From Oceaniferula marina (GTDB taxonomy: Bacteria > Verrucomicrobiota > Verrucomicrobiia > Verrucomicrobiales > Akkermansiaceae): a stretch of DNA of 64,000 nucleotides. How positions within the stretch are numbered: position 1 is the stretch's first letter; every line of letters begins with the position of its first letter. The position numbers and the translations under genes were made by a program. The notes under the pieces are model-generated. The model was not told where the DNA came from, made no database searches, and saw only the letters and a program-made list of their open reading frames with translations. Shown piece by piece: positions 36,930-45,691 of this stretch. The stretch spans positions 186,001 to 250,000 of the forward strand of contig NZ_JACBAZ010000004.1 in assembly GCF_013391475.1 (NCBI RefSeq). Reading direction: 5' to 3'.

Positions 36930-39089
36930 ATGCATCGACTAACGAGAATATTTTTCCTCCTCTTTCTCAGCAACCTGACACTCCCAGCCCAAGACAAAAT
37001 CTGGTTCGACAAACCAGCAACGAACTGGGAAACCCACGCCCTACCTATCGGCAATGGATCCCTTGGAGCCATGCTCTACGGTGGGACTCAGGAAATGGTC
37101 ATCCATTTCAACCAAGACTCGCTCTGGGAAGGCAATGCCGACGACACTGGCTGGTATCAATCTTTTGGCCACCTTACATTCAAATTCGACAAGCAAATTC
37201 CCACATACCAGAAATACCAACGAGAGTTGGACATTTCCACCGCCACTCACCACCTCAGCTATACCGCAGGCGGCACGACATACCAGCGCACCGCATTCTC
37301 CTCCACGCCCAAGGGAGCCATCATACTCCAAGCCTCAGCTGACAAGCCTGCTCAATACTCGGGCACCATCTCACTTATTGACGACCACGGGACCCAAGCC
37401 AACGTGATCGGAAACGACACCATCCAATTCCAAGGTTCATTAAAAAACGGCATGCGCTACGCAGCCAAGGTCAAGGTCATCAACCATGGTGGAACTCTTA
37501 CAAACAAAGGAAACCAACTCCACGTCACAAACGCCAACAGCCTGCAATTTATCCTTATTGCAAACACGGACTACATCCCAGATCACACAAAAAAATGGAA
37601 AGGCGAAGATCCGCTCATCAGCATCAATCAGCGAATCAAAACCATAGCCAACGCCGATTTTTTGACCCTTAAAAAACAGCATATCGACGACTACCAACAG
37701 TTTTATAAGCGCGTCGCCATCGATCTCGGAACCAGTGATCAAAGCCTCAATAAACTCAACACCGAAGCCCGTCTGCTTCGTTTCTGGAAAGATCGTAACG
37801 ACCCCGACTTAGAAGAACTCATCTTCAATTACGGCCGCTATCTCCTTATCTCATCCTCGCGCCCGGGCACCCTACCAGCCAACCTACAAGGGATCTGGAA
37901 CCAGTCCAACAAGCCACCATGGAGATGTGACTACCACTCGGACATCAACGTAGATATGAACTACTGGCTGGCTGAGACAACGAACCTCTCCGAGCTTCGT
38001 CAACCGTTCTTCAACTACGTCCTAAGCCAACTCCCGGTCTCCAAGATCAACACCAAAAAGAAATTTGGATTCGACGGCTACGCCATTCAATATGAAAATG
38101 GAATCCATGGTGGAGGATCCTACCGCTGGAATCATTCCGGGGCATCCTGGTTTGCCCAACAATTCTGGGACCACTACAGCTTCACGCTCGATAAAAAATT
38201 CCTCAAAACTCAAGCGCTCCCAGTATTCCGAAGCGTCTGTGAATTCTGGGAACATTGGCTGATTGAAAAAGACGGACAACTCATCGCCCCCAATGGATGG
38301 TCGGCAGAACATGGCCCCACCGAAGATGGGGTGACCTATGATCAACAATTTGCGTGGGACGCCTTCACCAATTACATTGATGCTTGCAAAATCCTCGGCA
38401 ATGAAACGGCACACACACAGAAGATCATTAAGCTCCGGGAAAAACTCATGCCTCTCAAAATTGGCAAATGGGGGCAACTCCAAGAATGGCTATTAGTCGA
38501 CAGGGACAAAAAACAAGAGAAACACCGCCACCTGTCCCACCTCATTGGATTTTACCCGGGAAGACAAATCAACAGCAACACACCTAACCTTCTCGAAGCA
38601 GCCAAGATCTCACTCAATGCCCGTGGTGACAAAGGGGCTGGCTGGGCCCTACCATGGAAAGCTGCGGCGTGGGCACGCTTCGGCGATGGCAACCGTGCAC
38701 ATAAGCTTCTGGTCAATAAACTCAACCCGATCCTCACGACTCCAGGGAGAATCCGTAGTGGCATTGATGGAACATCACCCAATCTGTTTACCATCGTCTG
38801 GGGGGTCATCCAAATTGATGGCTCCCTCGGGTATCCAGCAGCCGTTGCTGAAATGCTTCTTCAGAGCAACGAAGCCGGCAAAGTCCACCTCCTCCCAGCT
38901 CTCCCCGATGCATGGAAAAACGGATCAGTCAAAGGCTTCAAAGCCAGAGGAGGCCACAGCATCGACATCACCTGGAAAGATGGCAAACTGACTCATGCGG
39001 TTATTAAAACAGGCCAGTCCCGCGTTCCCACCGTCCTGGTCCAAGGCAAGCCGATCAAAGCAACAGACCCGCGTATCAACATCCAATAA
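36930..39089 (+). CDS. Secreted GH95 alpha-L-fucosidase
   Basis: The 719-residue protein has a signal peptide (MHRLTRIFFLLFLSNLTLPAQ). It matches the GH95 fold: N-terminal beta-domain (WETHALPIGNGSLGAMLYGG, HFNQDSLWEG) and (alpha/alpha)6 barrel with SSSRPGTLPANLQGIWN, WRCDYHSDINVDMNYWLAE and NGWSAEHGPTEDG. A C-terminal beta-domain (ALPDAWKNGSVKGFKARGG) completes it. GH95 enzymes invert alpha-1,2-linked L-fucose, as on H-type glycans or xyloglucan. It is followed after 31 bp by a sugar symporter, so released fucose is taken up. Confidence 0.94.
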   Translation: MHRLTRIFFLLFLSNLTLPAQDKIWFDKPATNWETHALPIGNGSLGAMLYGGTQEMVIHFNQDSLWEGNADDTGWYQSFGHLTFKFDKQIPTYQKYQRELDISTATHHLSYTAGGTTYQRTAFSSTPKGAIILQASADKPAQYSGTISLIDDHGTQANVIGNDTIQFQGSLKNGMRYAAKVKVINHGGTLTNKGNQLHVTNANSLQFILIANTDYIPDHTKKWKGEDPLISINQRIKTIANADFLTLKKQHIDDYQQFYKRVAIDLGTSDQSLNKLNTEARLLRFWKDRNDPDLEELIFNYGRYLLISSSRPGTLPANLQGIWNQSNKPPWRCDYHSDINVDMNYWLAETTNLSELRQPFFNYVLSQLPVSKINTKKKFGFDGYAIQYENGIHGGGSYRWNHSGASWFAQQFWDHYSFTLDKKFLKTQALPVFRSVCEFWEHWLIEKDGQLIAPNGWSAEHGPTEDGVTYDQQFAWDAFTNYIDACKILGNETAHTQKIIKLREKLMPLKIGKWGQLQEWLLVDRDKKQEKHRHLSHLIGFYPGRQINSNTPNLLEAAKISLNARGDKGAGWALPWKAAAWARFGDGNRAHKLLVNKLNPILTTPGRIRSGIDGTSPNLFTIVWGVIQIDGSLGYPAAVAEMLLQSNEAGKVHLLPALPDAWKNGSVKGFKARGGHSIDITWKDGKLTHAVIKTGQSRVPTVLVQGKPIKATDPRINIQ

Positions 39090-39120
39090 CGCCTCCGGCT
39101 AAACCATACTCGAAGATACC

Positions 39121-41013
39121 GTGACTTCATATCTTTCTCACCTCACTGCAGCAACGTCACCTAGTGGAAGCAAGGTCGCCACTCTGGATGTCGTCATCAT
39201 CATCGTTTACCTCTTAGGAATCGTTGGTATCGGTCTCTATGCAGGCACCGTGATGAAAAAGAAAAAGGCGAAAGCGGGTGCGGGGGAAAGCCGTGACTAC
39301 TTCCTTGCCGGAGGCACTCTGAAGTGGCCCATGATTGGCTTGGCCCTTTTTGCCACCAACATCTCTTGTGTCCATCTCGTATCCCTGGCTCAGTCCGGGT
39401 TCGACACAGGTCTGCTGAATGGCAATTTTGAATGGATGGCAGCCTTTACGCTTATCCTGCTCTCTCTTTTCTTTGCTCCTTTCTATATTAAATCAAAGGT
39501 TGCCACCTTGCCTGACTTTCTTGAAAAGCGATACAACCGATCCTGCCGGGACATGCTCGCCGTTTTTTCGCTGGTTTCTGCCGTCATCGTCCATATTGGC
39601 TTTTCCTTTCTAACGGGAGGCATCGTGCTACACGATATCTTTGGTGTGAATATTTATGTTGCCATCATTGCCATCGCCATCCTCACGGCCATTTATACAA
39701 TCGTCGGTGGGCTGCTCGCCGTCGTTCTCACAGAAACCATCGAAACAATCGTCCTGATTATCGGAGCCACCATCATTTCCTACATCGCCTATCAAAAAAT
39801 GGGAGGATGGAGTGCCATGACGGAAGTATTGAATACACCTAACGCCTTGGGCGAAACTGAAAGCCACCGACTCTCGATGCTGCGCCCTGCTGACGACCCC
39901 GATGGTATGCCGTGGTTTGCCATATTACTCGGCTACCCCGTGCTGGGCATCTGGTATTGGTGTGCGGATCAAACCATCGTCCAGCGTGTTCTCGGGGCCA
40001 AGGATGAAAACCACGCCCGCGTCGGCCCTCTTTTTGCCGGGATTGTGAAGATCATCCCGGTCTTTATCTTTGTGCTTCCCGGACTGCTGGCTTTCACGAT
40101 GTTTAAGACGGGAAAATTGGATATGAGCGATAACATTAAACCTGACGTCGTTGATATCAGGGTCGCCTATGCCAACCAAACATTGACAATAGACGAGGCA
40201 AGCTATGATTCGCTCAAAGCATCCGGCGTGCTCAGTCATGCGCCTCAACGGCACCTCACTATTGATCTCAAAGCGGCAGAAAAACAAAACCTACTCGACC
40301 CTGCAACCATCGCGGCAGCCCGTGAACACGGAGAGCCAGTCTATGAAACCAAAGGCATCTACACCGCGATGATTACCCAGCTTTTACCTGATGGTTTAAA
40401 AGGCGTCATCATTGCCGCGCTGATCGCCGCGCTCATGTCAACCGTATCAGGAGCACTCAACTCGATCTCCACACTCACTGCCTATGATTTGTTTAAACGC
40501 TTCAAACCTGAAACCCCGGATCACCAGCTGGTTACCATTGGGCGGATTGCAGCGGCCGCCGCCCTCGTCATCGCCATCGGGCTTGTTCCATTGTTACTCA
40601 AGGCCCCGAGTATCTTTAATGCCCTCAACTCAATCATTGCTCACATTGCAGCCCCCGTTACCTGTGTCTTCCTTCTGGGTGTTTTTTGGAAAAAAGCCAA
40701 TGCCACTTCAGCCCAATGGACAATGATCATCGGGGCGATTGCAGGCATCACCACCTACTCATGCAATGCGTCATCATACATTACCGGAGGCTTTATGATG
40801 ATGGCATTTTATCTCTTTGTCTTTTGTGTTGTTGTCCAAGTCACCATCACGCTGGTTTCGGGCCAGAGCGTCCCGGAATCGAGTGCCAAACTATGCTGGG
40901 ACTCACCATTTGACCCGGTCCGCCAACCAGGATGGCGTGGCATCGGAAACTATAAGTTTCTCGCGATCCTTCTCCTTGTCATCATGGTCATCCTCTACAT
41001 CGTTTTTCAATAA
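39121..41013 (+). CDS. SSS-family sodium/sugar symporter, probable L-fucose importer
   Basis: The 630-residue SGLT-type permease has GTG start at 39121. Typical segments are SRDYFLAGGTLKWPMIGLAL, FATNISCVHLVSLAQSGF, PVLGIWYWCADQTIVQRVLGA and the late LMSTVSGALNSISTLT. A hydrophilic loop of ~90 residues around 340-425 (KPDVVDIRVAYANQTLTIDE...) is inserted before the helix containing MITQLLPDGLKGVIIAALIA. The loop is typical of some Planctomycetes/Verrucomicrobia symporters. It lies between two fucosidase genes, so L-fucose is the likely cargo. Confidence 0.88.
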   Translation: MTSYLSHLTAATSPSGSKVATLDVVIIIVYLLGIVGIGLYAGTVMKKKKAKAGAGESRDYFLAGGTLKWPMIGLALFATNISCVHLVSLAQSGFDTGLLNGNFEWMAAFTLILLSLFFAPFYIKSKVATLPDFLEKRYNRSCRDMLAVFSLVSAVIVHIGFSFLTGGIVLHDIFGVNIYVAIIAIAILTAIYTIVGGLLAVVLTETIETIVLIIGATIISYIAYQKMGGWSAMTEVLNTPNALGETESHRLSMLRPADDPDGMPWFAILLGYPVLGIWYWCADQTIVQRVLGAKDENHARVGPLFAGIVKIIPVFIFVLPGLLAFTMFKTGKLDMSDNIKPDVVDIRVAYANQTLTIDEASYDSLKASGVLSHAPQRHLTIDLKAAEKQNLLDPATIAAAREHGEPVYETKGIYTAMITQLLPDGLKGVIIAALIAALMSTVSGALNSISTLTAYDLFKRFKPETPDHQLVTIGRIAAAAALVIAIGLVPLLLKAPSIFNALNSIIAHIAAPVTCVFLLGVFWKKANATSAQWTMIIGAIAGITTYSCNASSYITGGFMMMAFYLFVFCVVVQVTITLVSGQSVPESSAKLCWDSPFDPVRQPGWRGIGNYKFLAILLLVIMVILYIVFQ

Positions 41014-41047
41014 ACCTAGCCGATTGCTTTCATTACCAACCGCACTT

Positions 41048-42499
41048 ATGAAGAAGAAACTCCACATCCCCGCGCTTGTTCTATTGTTACCACTTCTCGC
41101 CCATGCTCAGACAGGGCATCTGAAGCCGTCGTCACAACCGAATGCATACCAAAAACAAATGATCAACCGGTCCTATGGTATGTTCATTCACTTTGGTATC
41201 AATACCTACTCAGGCAAAGAGTGGACCGATGGCACGCTGAGCCCGGACATCTATCAACCTGAGAAACTCGACACCGACCAATGGGCAAAAACAGCCAAAG
41301 ATGCCGGCATGACCTACGTCATCCTCGTCACTAAACACCATGAAGGGTTTTGCCTCTGGGATTCGAAACACACGACCTATGATGTGGCTTCAAGCTCGGT
41401 CAAAACGGATGTCGTCAAGTCCATGGCCGCATCCTGTAAGAAATATGGGCTCAACCTTGGACTCTACTACTCCCTGTGGGACAGAAACTGGGGCAATGGC
41501 GTCATGCGAAGTAATAGAGCCACACTAACACCCCAACAAAGTGACGACTACGTTACCTACATGAATAGCCAACTCACGGAACTCCTCACCCGATACGGTG
41601 AAGTCTGCGAACTTTGGTTCGATGGCGGATGGGTGCTACCAAGAGAGCAGTGGCAAACAGACCGTATCTATAAGCATGTCAAAAAACTACAACCTAACTG
41701 CCTTGTTGGAGTAAACTGGAGCATTGGTAAACATTCGAACCCTGACCACCACGCCGTCAGGCCACCGGCTTACCGCTTAGGCCAACCTCAACGCTACGCT
41801 GGCGACTTCCGCTTGGGCGACCCCATGCTTCCTGTGTTTCCGGACCCAAAACTCTATTCCAACGCCAAGGGACAACTTGTTTACATGCCTTTTGAAGCCA
41901 CCATCACCATCAACAAACACTGGTTTTGGCACCCATACGACAAAGGTCTACTCAGTGTGGAAAAGCTCATCCCTCTCTACGAACGCTGCACGGCTCAAGA
42001 CAATGTACTCACCCTCAACTCTCCACCGAATAGAGACGGACTCATGGAGCAACGGAATATTGACCGACTTAAAGAACTTGCCTCAGCACTTGGAGCCAAA
42101 TCAAGCCAAAGAATCCCGCACAACCTAGCAGAAGGCGCACAGGTCTATGCCACCTCTACCTGGACGAAAGATCCTACCGACCATTCAGCCATATGTGCCA
42201 CGGATGGAAACCCCTCAACCCGCTGGGCAGCAGCAGACTCACCATGTAAGTTCTTTCTCCAATGGGGGAATGCCCAGACGATCAACTTCCTGCGCATTCG
42301 TGAATATACAAACCGTGTGGAAAAATTTACGGTCTCCGCCATGATGAACGGTAATTGGAAAACCATCGTAACGGGAACAGAGATCGGCCCGAATAAACTT
42401 ATCCCGTTCCCCGAAACCACGACGACCAACCTCAAAATTTCATTTGACCAATGCAAGGATGCTCCCAGCTTCTACTTTATTGGCGCAGGAAAAAACTAA
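41048..42499 (+). CDS. Secreted GH29 alpha-L-fucosidase, with F5/8-type domain
   Basis: The 483-residue protein starts at ATG 41048 (the open frame runs on upstream into the symporter). A signal peptide (KLHIPALVLLLPLLAHAQ) precedes the GH29 barrel: YGMFIHFGINTYSGKEW, VTKHHEGFCLWDSK, GLYYSLWDRNW and the nucleophile Asp in CELWFDGGW. The C-terminal ~120 residues form a discoidin/F5-8-like carbohydrate-binding domain (ICATDGNPSTRWAAADSP). It is a retaining enzyme cleaving alpha-1,3/1,4- or other L-fucosides. It is 34 bp downstream of the symporter, in the same apparent operon. Confidence 0.93.
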   Translation: MKKKLHIPALVLLLPLLAHAQTGHLKPSSQPNAYQKQMINRSYGMFIHFGINTYSGKEWTDGTLSPDIYQPEKLDTDQWAKTAKDAGMTYVILVTKHHEGFCLWDSKHTTYDVASSSVKTDVVKSMAASCKKYGLNLGLYYSLWDRNWGNGVMRSNRATLTPQQSDDYVTYMNSQLTELLTRYGEVCELWFDGGWVLPREQWQTDRIYKHVKKLQPNCLVGVNWSIGKHSNPDHHAVRPPAYRLGQPQRYAGDFRLGDPMLPVFPDPKLYSNAKGQLVYMPFEATITINKHWFWHPYDKGLLSVEKLIPLYERCTAQDNVLTLNSPPNRDGLMEQRNIDRLKELASALGAKSSQRIPHNLAEGAQVYATSTWTKDPTDHSAICATDGNPSTRWAAADSPCKFFLQWGNAQTINFLRIREYTNRVEKFTVSAMMNGNWKTIVTGTEIGPNKLIPFPETTTTNLKISFDQCKDAPSFYFIGAGKN

Positions 42500-42519
42500 C
42501 TCTTCATCTCACCAGCTTA

Positions 42520-43305
42520 ATGATGCGAACGCTCTTTATCATCGTCTCCCTTCTCACCTCGTTCAAAATTACGGCGAATCCCGGGCAATTTGATATGCCC
42601 ACCCGGCAGGGAGAGTGCTCACGCACTGCTTACTTTGCCTACATCAAAGCCGGTTCTGTTGACGCCCTCAAAAAACACATCACCCCAAAAGCTGACCATA
42701 TCAAGGCACTGGAAAAACACGGCATAAGCAACGTTTCATTTTGGCTCGATCAGATCGGCGAGAAAACCATTGTAATTTGTTATCACCGTATTGCCAATCA
42801 GCACCCGGACAAGGCATGGACCGCTGCCATGGCCGACCCAGATTTACATCCATGGATGAAAGCCTGTAACTCCTATCTGGTAAAGAAAGATGAGCAACCC
42901 GCATGGGAGCGCATGGAAACGCTTTGCCTCATTACCCGCAAAGAGGCGATGCATGATAAGGAAGGAAATCCTCTCCCTCTCGTTTCTCGCCATATGGCGG
43001 CCACCATTTTGAAACCAGAAAAGGAAATGGATTACCGCCTTCTTCACCAGAATATGTGGCAGGGGGTTTCAGAGACCATAGGAGCTTGTAAAATTCCGGT
43101 CTTTGATCTTTTTCTCACAGAAATTGATGGTCAGCTCATCGAGATCTATTATTTTGACTACGTAGGCAGTGATCTCGATGCTTCATTCAAAAAGATGGCG
43201 GCCGACCCGATCACCCGCCGATGGTGGAAGCTGACTGATCCATGTCAATCACCACTGCCGGGAGCACCTGAGGGAAATAACTGGCGCGATTGCAATCCCA
43301 TGTAA
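42520..43305 (+). CDS. Secreted tandem RhaM-like sugar mutarotase
   Basis: The 261-residue protein has a signal peptide (MRTLFIIVSLLTSFKITA). Two L-rhamnose-mutarotase-type (DUF718) domains follow in tandem. Domain 1 (~residues 25-120) has YFAYIKAGSVDALKKH, HGISNVSFWLD and DPDLHPWMKA. Domain 2 (~165-250) has YRLLHQNMW, CKIPVFDLFLTEIDG and DPITRRWWKLTDPCQ. Each keeps the His that aligns with RhaM's catalytic His22. RhaM-type enzymes exchange alpha and beta anomers of L-rhamnose or L-fucose. Export and tandem duplication are unusual. It sits after GH29 and may feed the correct anomer to the symporter; this is inference. Confidence 0.75.
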   Translation: MMRTLFIIVSLLTSFKITANPGQFDMPTRQGECSRTAYFAYIKAGSVDALKKHITPKADHIKALEKHGISNVSFWLDQIGEKTIVICYHRIANQHPDKAWTAAMADPDLHPWMKACNSYLVKKDEQPAWERMETLCLITRKEAMHDKEGNPLPLVSRHMAATILKPEKEMDYRLLHQNMWQGVSETIGACKIPVFDLFLTEIDGQLIEIYYFDYVGSDLDASFKKMAADPITRRWWKLTDPCQSPLPGAPEGNNWRDCNPM

Positions 43306-43337
43306 GTCACGTTTTTTACATACCGAACCTTATCACC

Positions 43338-44396
43338 ATGTCAAACACACCGATCAAAGGAATCTACGTTCCCAACATCACCCCTTACCACCCCGATGGC
43401 ACACTCAACGAGGGAGAGCTTCGGAACATTGTCTCCTGGCTCATTGACAAGGGAGTATCCGGCATTTTCCCGAATGGAAGTCTCGGCGAGTTCATCCGCC
43501 TTAGCTTTGAGGAGCGGAAAAAGGTCATCAGCATTATTGCGGATGAAGTGGATGGCCGCGTTCCGATTCTTGCCGGAGCCGCCGAGCCCAACACTGACTT
43601 AGTCCTGGAGATGTGCCACCACTGTGCCGACCTCGGCTGCCGCGCCGTCTCGATCACGGGCCCTTATTATTTCAAACCCAGTCAGGAAAGTATCGAAGCC
43701 TATTTTCAAGATCTCGCCGAACGCTCCCCCATCGATATCGTCGTTTACAACATCCCCACACTGGCATCTGAGATCAGTGTCCCAGTGCTCACCCGCCTGG
43801 CCCTCAATTACCCACGCATTGTCGGCACCAAAGACAGCAGTGCTGACATGTGCCGCTTCCTCCATGTCATGAACGCCATCAAACCGACACGCCCCGATTT
43901 CAGCGTCATGGTTGGCTGGGAAGAACTGCTTGTTCCCACCATGATGATGGGAGGCGACGGAGGCACGGTCTCCACCGCAGGTGTAGCTCCTGAGGTGATG
44001 ATGAAGATCTACCATGACTGTGTTGCTGGTAACTGGGAACAAGCCAAAGACTACCAATACAAACTTCTGGAACTTTTCCAGACGATGTTAACTGCCAAAA
44101 ACTTCCCCACGGGGTTCCGGCTTGGATACGAAGCCCGCGGGTTTACTCCGGGCGGCGTAAGATTTCCAAACGCCCCCAGTGAGGTCAATGATCTCACGGC
44201 CATCAAAGATAAGATCTCCTGTTTACTTGGGGACTGTGGACTCGGCGATTTACCTCATTCCTGTAGTATCCCCAACTTCGAAGCCCAGGCTACGTACAAC
44301 CCGGTCTCTATGGCCCAATCGACGCAAACCAGTGGAGTGAGCAGAAATGACGTGGAAGACATCGTTCGCAAAGTGATGAGGAACCTCAACATTTAA
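43338..44396 (+). CDS. DHDPS/NAL-family aldolase with C-terminal encapsulation-peptide-like tail
   Basis: The 352-residue class I aldolase contains GSLGEF (GxxGE site), Tyr137 in IVVYNIP and Schiff-base Lys165 in IVGTKDSS. Its core ends near residue 300. A ~30-residue Ser/Thr/Gln-rich linker then leads to residues 335-352, SRNDVEDIVRKVMRNLNI, an amphipathic helix of the type that targets enzymes into BMCs. Family members split 2-keto-3-deoxy acids, so cleavage of 2-keto-3-deoxy-L-fuconate to pyruvate and L-lactaldehyde is the natural guess. The BMC-T gene begins 12 bp later. Start ATG 43338 is chosen by homology to MSNTPIKGIYVPN. Function and targeting are inferred. Confidence 0.85.
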   Translation: MSNTPIKGIYVPNITPYHPDGTLNEGELRNIVSWLIDKGVSGIFPNGSLGEFIRLSFEERKKVISIIADEVDGRVPILAGAAEPNTDLVLEMCHHCADLGCRAVSITGPYYFKPSQESIEAYFQDLAERSPIDIVVYNIPTLASEISVPVLTRLALNYPRIVGTKDSSADMCRFLHVMNAIKPTRPDFSVMVGWEELLVPTMMMGGDGGTVSTAGVAPEVMMKIYHDCVAGNWEQAKDYQYKLLELFQTMLTAKNFPTGFRLGYEARGFTPGGVRFPNAPSEVNDLTAIKDKISCLLGDCGLGDLPHSCSIPNFEAQATYNPVSMAQSTQTSGVSRNDVEDIVRKVMRNLNI

Positions 44397-44408
44397 GATT
44401 TTACGTTC

Positions 44409-45056
44409 ATGCCCACCAAATCTAACCCGTCTCTAGGCTTCATCGAGGTCAGGCACCTGTCGATCGCCGCCATCGTTGCCGACACCGTCACCAAGTCCGC
44501 CAGCGTCAACCTGTTAGGGCTCGAGCCTGCAGGCACAGAACTCACACTGATCCGCATTAGCGCGAAAAGCCCGGCGGAAATCAAAGCCGCGCTTGAGGCC
44601 GCAGAAAACGAAGCGGCCCGACTTGGCAGTGAAGCCACCACCACCATGCTGCCCAAACCCGACAGCAATATCCCCAAACTCAACGAAGGAAAAATGATCA
44701 TCAACGGCCTCTATGGAGGTCGTGAAGAACTTAAACCCAACGACTACCAACCGAATAAATTCGAATCCAACACCACCATGTCAAAAAAACAAAAAGCCAT
44801 AGGCATCCTTGAAACCCAGGGGCTTACCGCCAGCCTCGCAGCCAGTGACGCAATGTTCAAAGCGGCTGATGTCAGCCTTGTCGGCAAAGAAAAAATCGGA
44901 GCCGCTTACGTCACGATTGTGATCGAAGGTGACGTCGCCGCGGTCAATGCAGCAATAGAGACGGGAGCTGAAGCTATCGGGCAACTGGGCACTCTGATCG
45001 CCGCCCACGTCATTGCAAGGCCACACGATGACCTCATTGCCCTACTACCAGGCTAA
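44409..45056 (+). CDS. Tandem-BMC-domain shell protein (BMC-T)
   Basis: The 215-residue product has two BMC domains. Domain 1 (residues ~8-90) is divergent (SLGFIEVRHLSIAAIVADTV, ELTLIRISAKSPAEIKAALE). Domain 2 (~127-215) is canonical: KAIGILETQGLTASLAASDA, KIGAAYVTIVIEGDVAAVNA, AHVIARPHDDL. A ~40-residue polar linker joins them. BMC-T trimers form pseudo-hexagonal shell tiles, some with gated pores. In-frame ATG 44778-44780 (MSKKQKAIGILE) looks like a BMC-H start and could give a 92-residue separate protein. It pairs with the targeted aldolase, 12.8 kb away from the main shell locus. Confidence 0.9.
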   Translation: MPTKSNPSLGFIEVRHLSIAAIVADTVTKSASVNLLGLEPAGTELTLIRISAKSPAEIKAALEAAENEAARLGSEATTTMLPKPDSNIPKLNEGKMIINGLYGGREELKPNDYQPNKFESNTTMSKKQKAIGILETQGLTASLAASDAMFKAADVSLVGKEKIGAAYVTIVIEGDVAAVNAAIETGAEAIGQLGTLIAAHVIARPHDDLIALLPG

Positions 45057-45073
45057 ATCATTCCCTGAATGCC

Positions 45074-45670
45074 CTAGACATAGGGCAGGGCATCCGCCTT
45101 GGCTTCGATTCCCTCACGGTGGTCGAGCAGCTCCTGAATGGGGTCCCAGCGGGCAGAAAGCAATGCCTCTCTAGCGGAATCAGGCATCGTAATATCAAAG
45201 GACTGCTCGCCATATTGAACCTGCATGGCCTCAAGGTCGATATTCACTTCCGTCTTGGGCTCCAATTCAATCGCAGCACTCAAGGATTCGATATTTTCTT
45301 TTGTGGCGCACACACAGGGCATCCCGATTCCAGTGGAGTTACCGAAGAAAATCTCAGCAAAACTCTCGGCAATCACGGCGCGAAATCCACAACGGTAAAT
45401 CGACTGCGGTGCGTGCTCACGAGATGAGCCACAACCAAAGTTTGGCCCGGCAAGCATGATCGTTGCCCCGGCAAAACGAGGGTCGTCGATCGGGTGATTC
45501 AATGAGTTCCCCTCAGCGTCAAAGCGAATGTCATAAAACATGCCTTCTGCCAGGTCGTCAAAGGTAACACACTTCAAAAATCGAGCCGGAATGATACGGT
45601 CGGTATCGATGTCGGCACCTGGAACGAATACCGCCGTGCCGGAAACTTGGGAAATGGATGGAAGTGACAT
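45074..45670 (-). CDS. leuD: 3-Isopropylmalate dehydratase small subunit
   Basis: The 198-residue subunit of the leucine-pathway isomerase works with LeuC. It carries DIDTDRIIPARFLK and the swivelling-domain loop GPNFGCGSSREHAPQS. Length is normal. It is on the minus strand downstream of leuC, but a TraB/GumN-family gene lies between them. Its 3' end converges with the BMC-T gene at a 17-bp gap that contains a small stem (TGCCCTA-GACA-TAGGGCA at 45070-45087) without a T run. Confidence 0.95.
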   Translation of the reverse strand: MSLPSISQVSGTAVFVPGADIDTDRIIPARFLKCVTFDDLAEGMFYDIRFDAEGNSLNHPIDDPRFAGATIMLAGPNFGCGSSREHAPQSIYRCGFRAVIAESFAEIFFGNSTGIGMPCVCATKENIESLSAAIELEPKTEVNIDLEAMQVQYGEQSFDITMPDSAREALLSARWDPIQELLDHREGIEAKADALPYV

Positions 45671-45691
45671 AATGAATAATCGTTGATGGTT

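Noticed and set aside
45070-45087. Terminator between BMC-T and leuD
   Set aside because: Only a 7-bp stem without a T run on either strand, and it overlaps the leuD stop.
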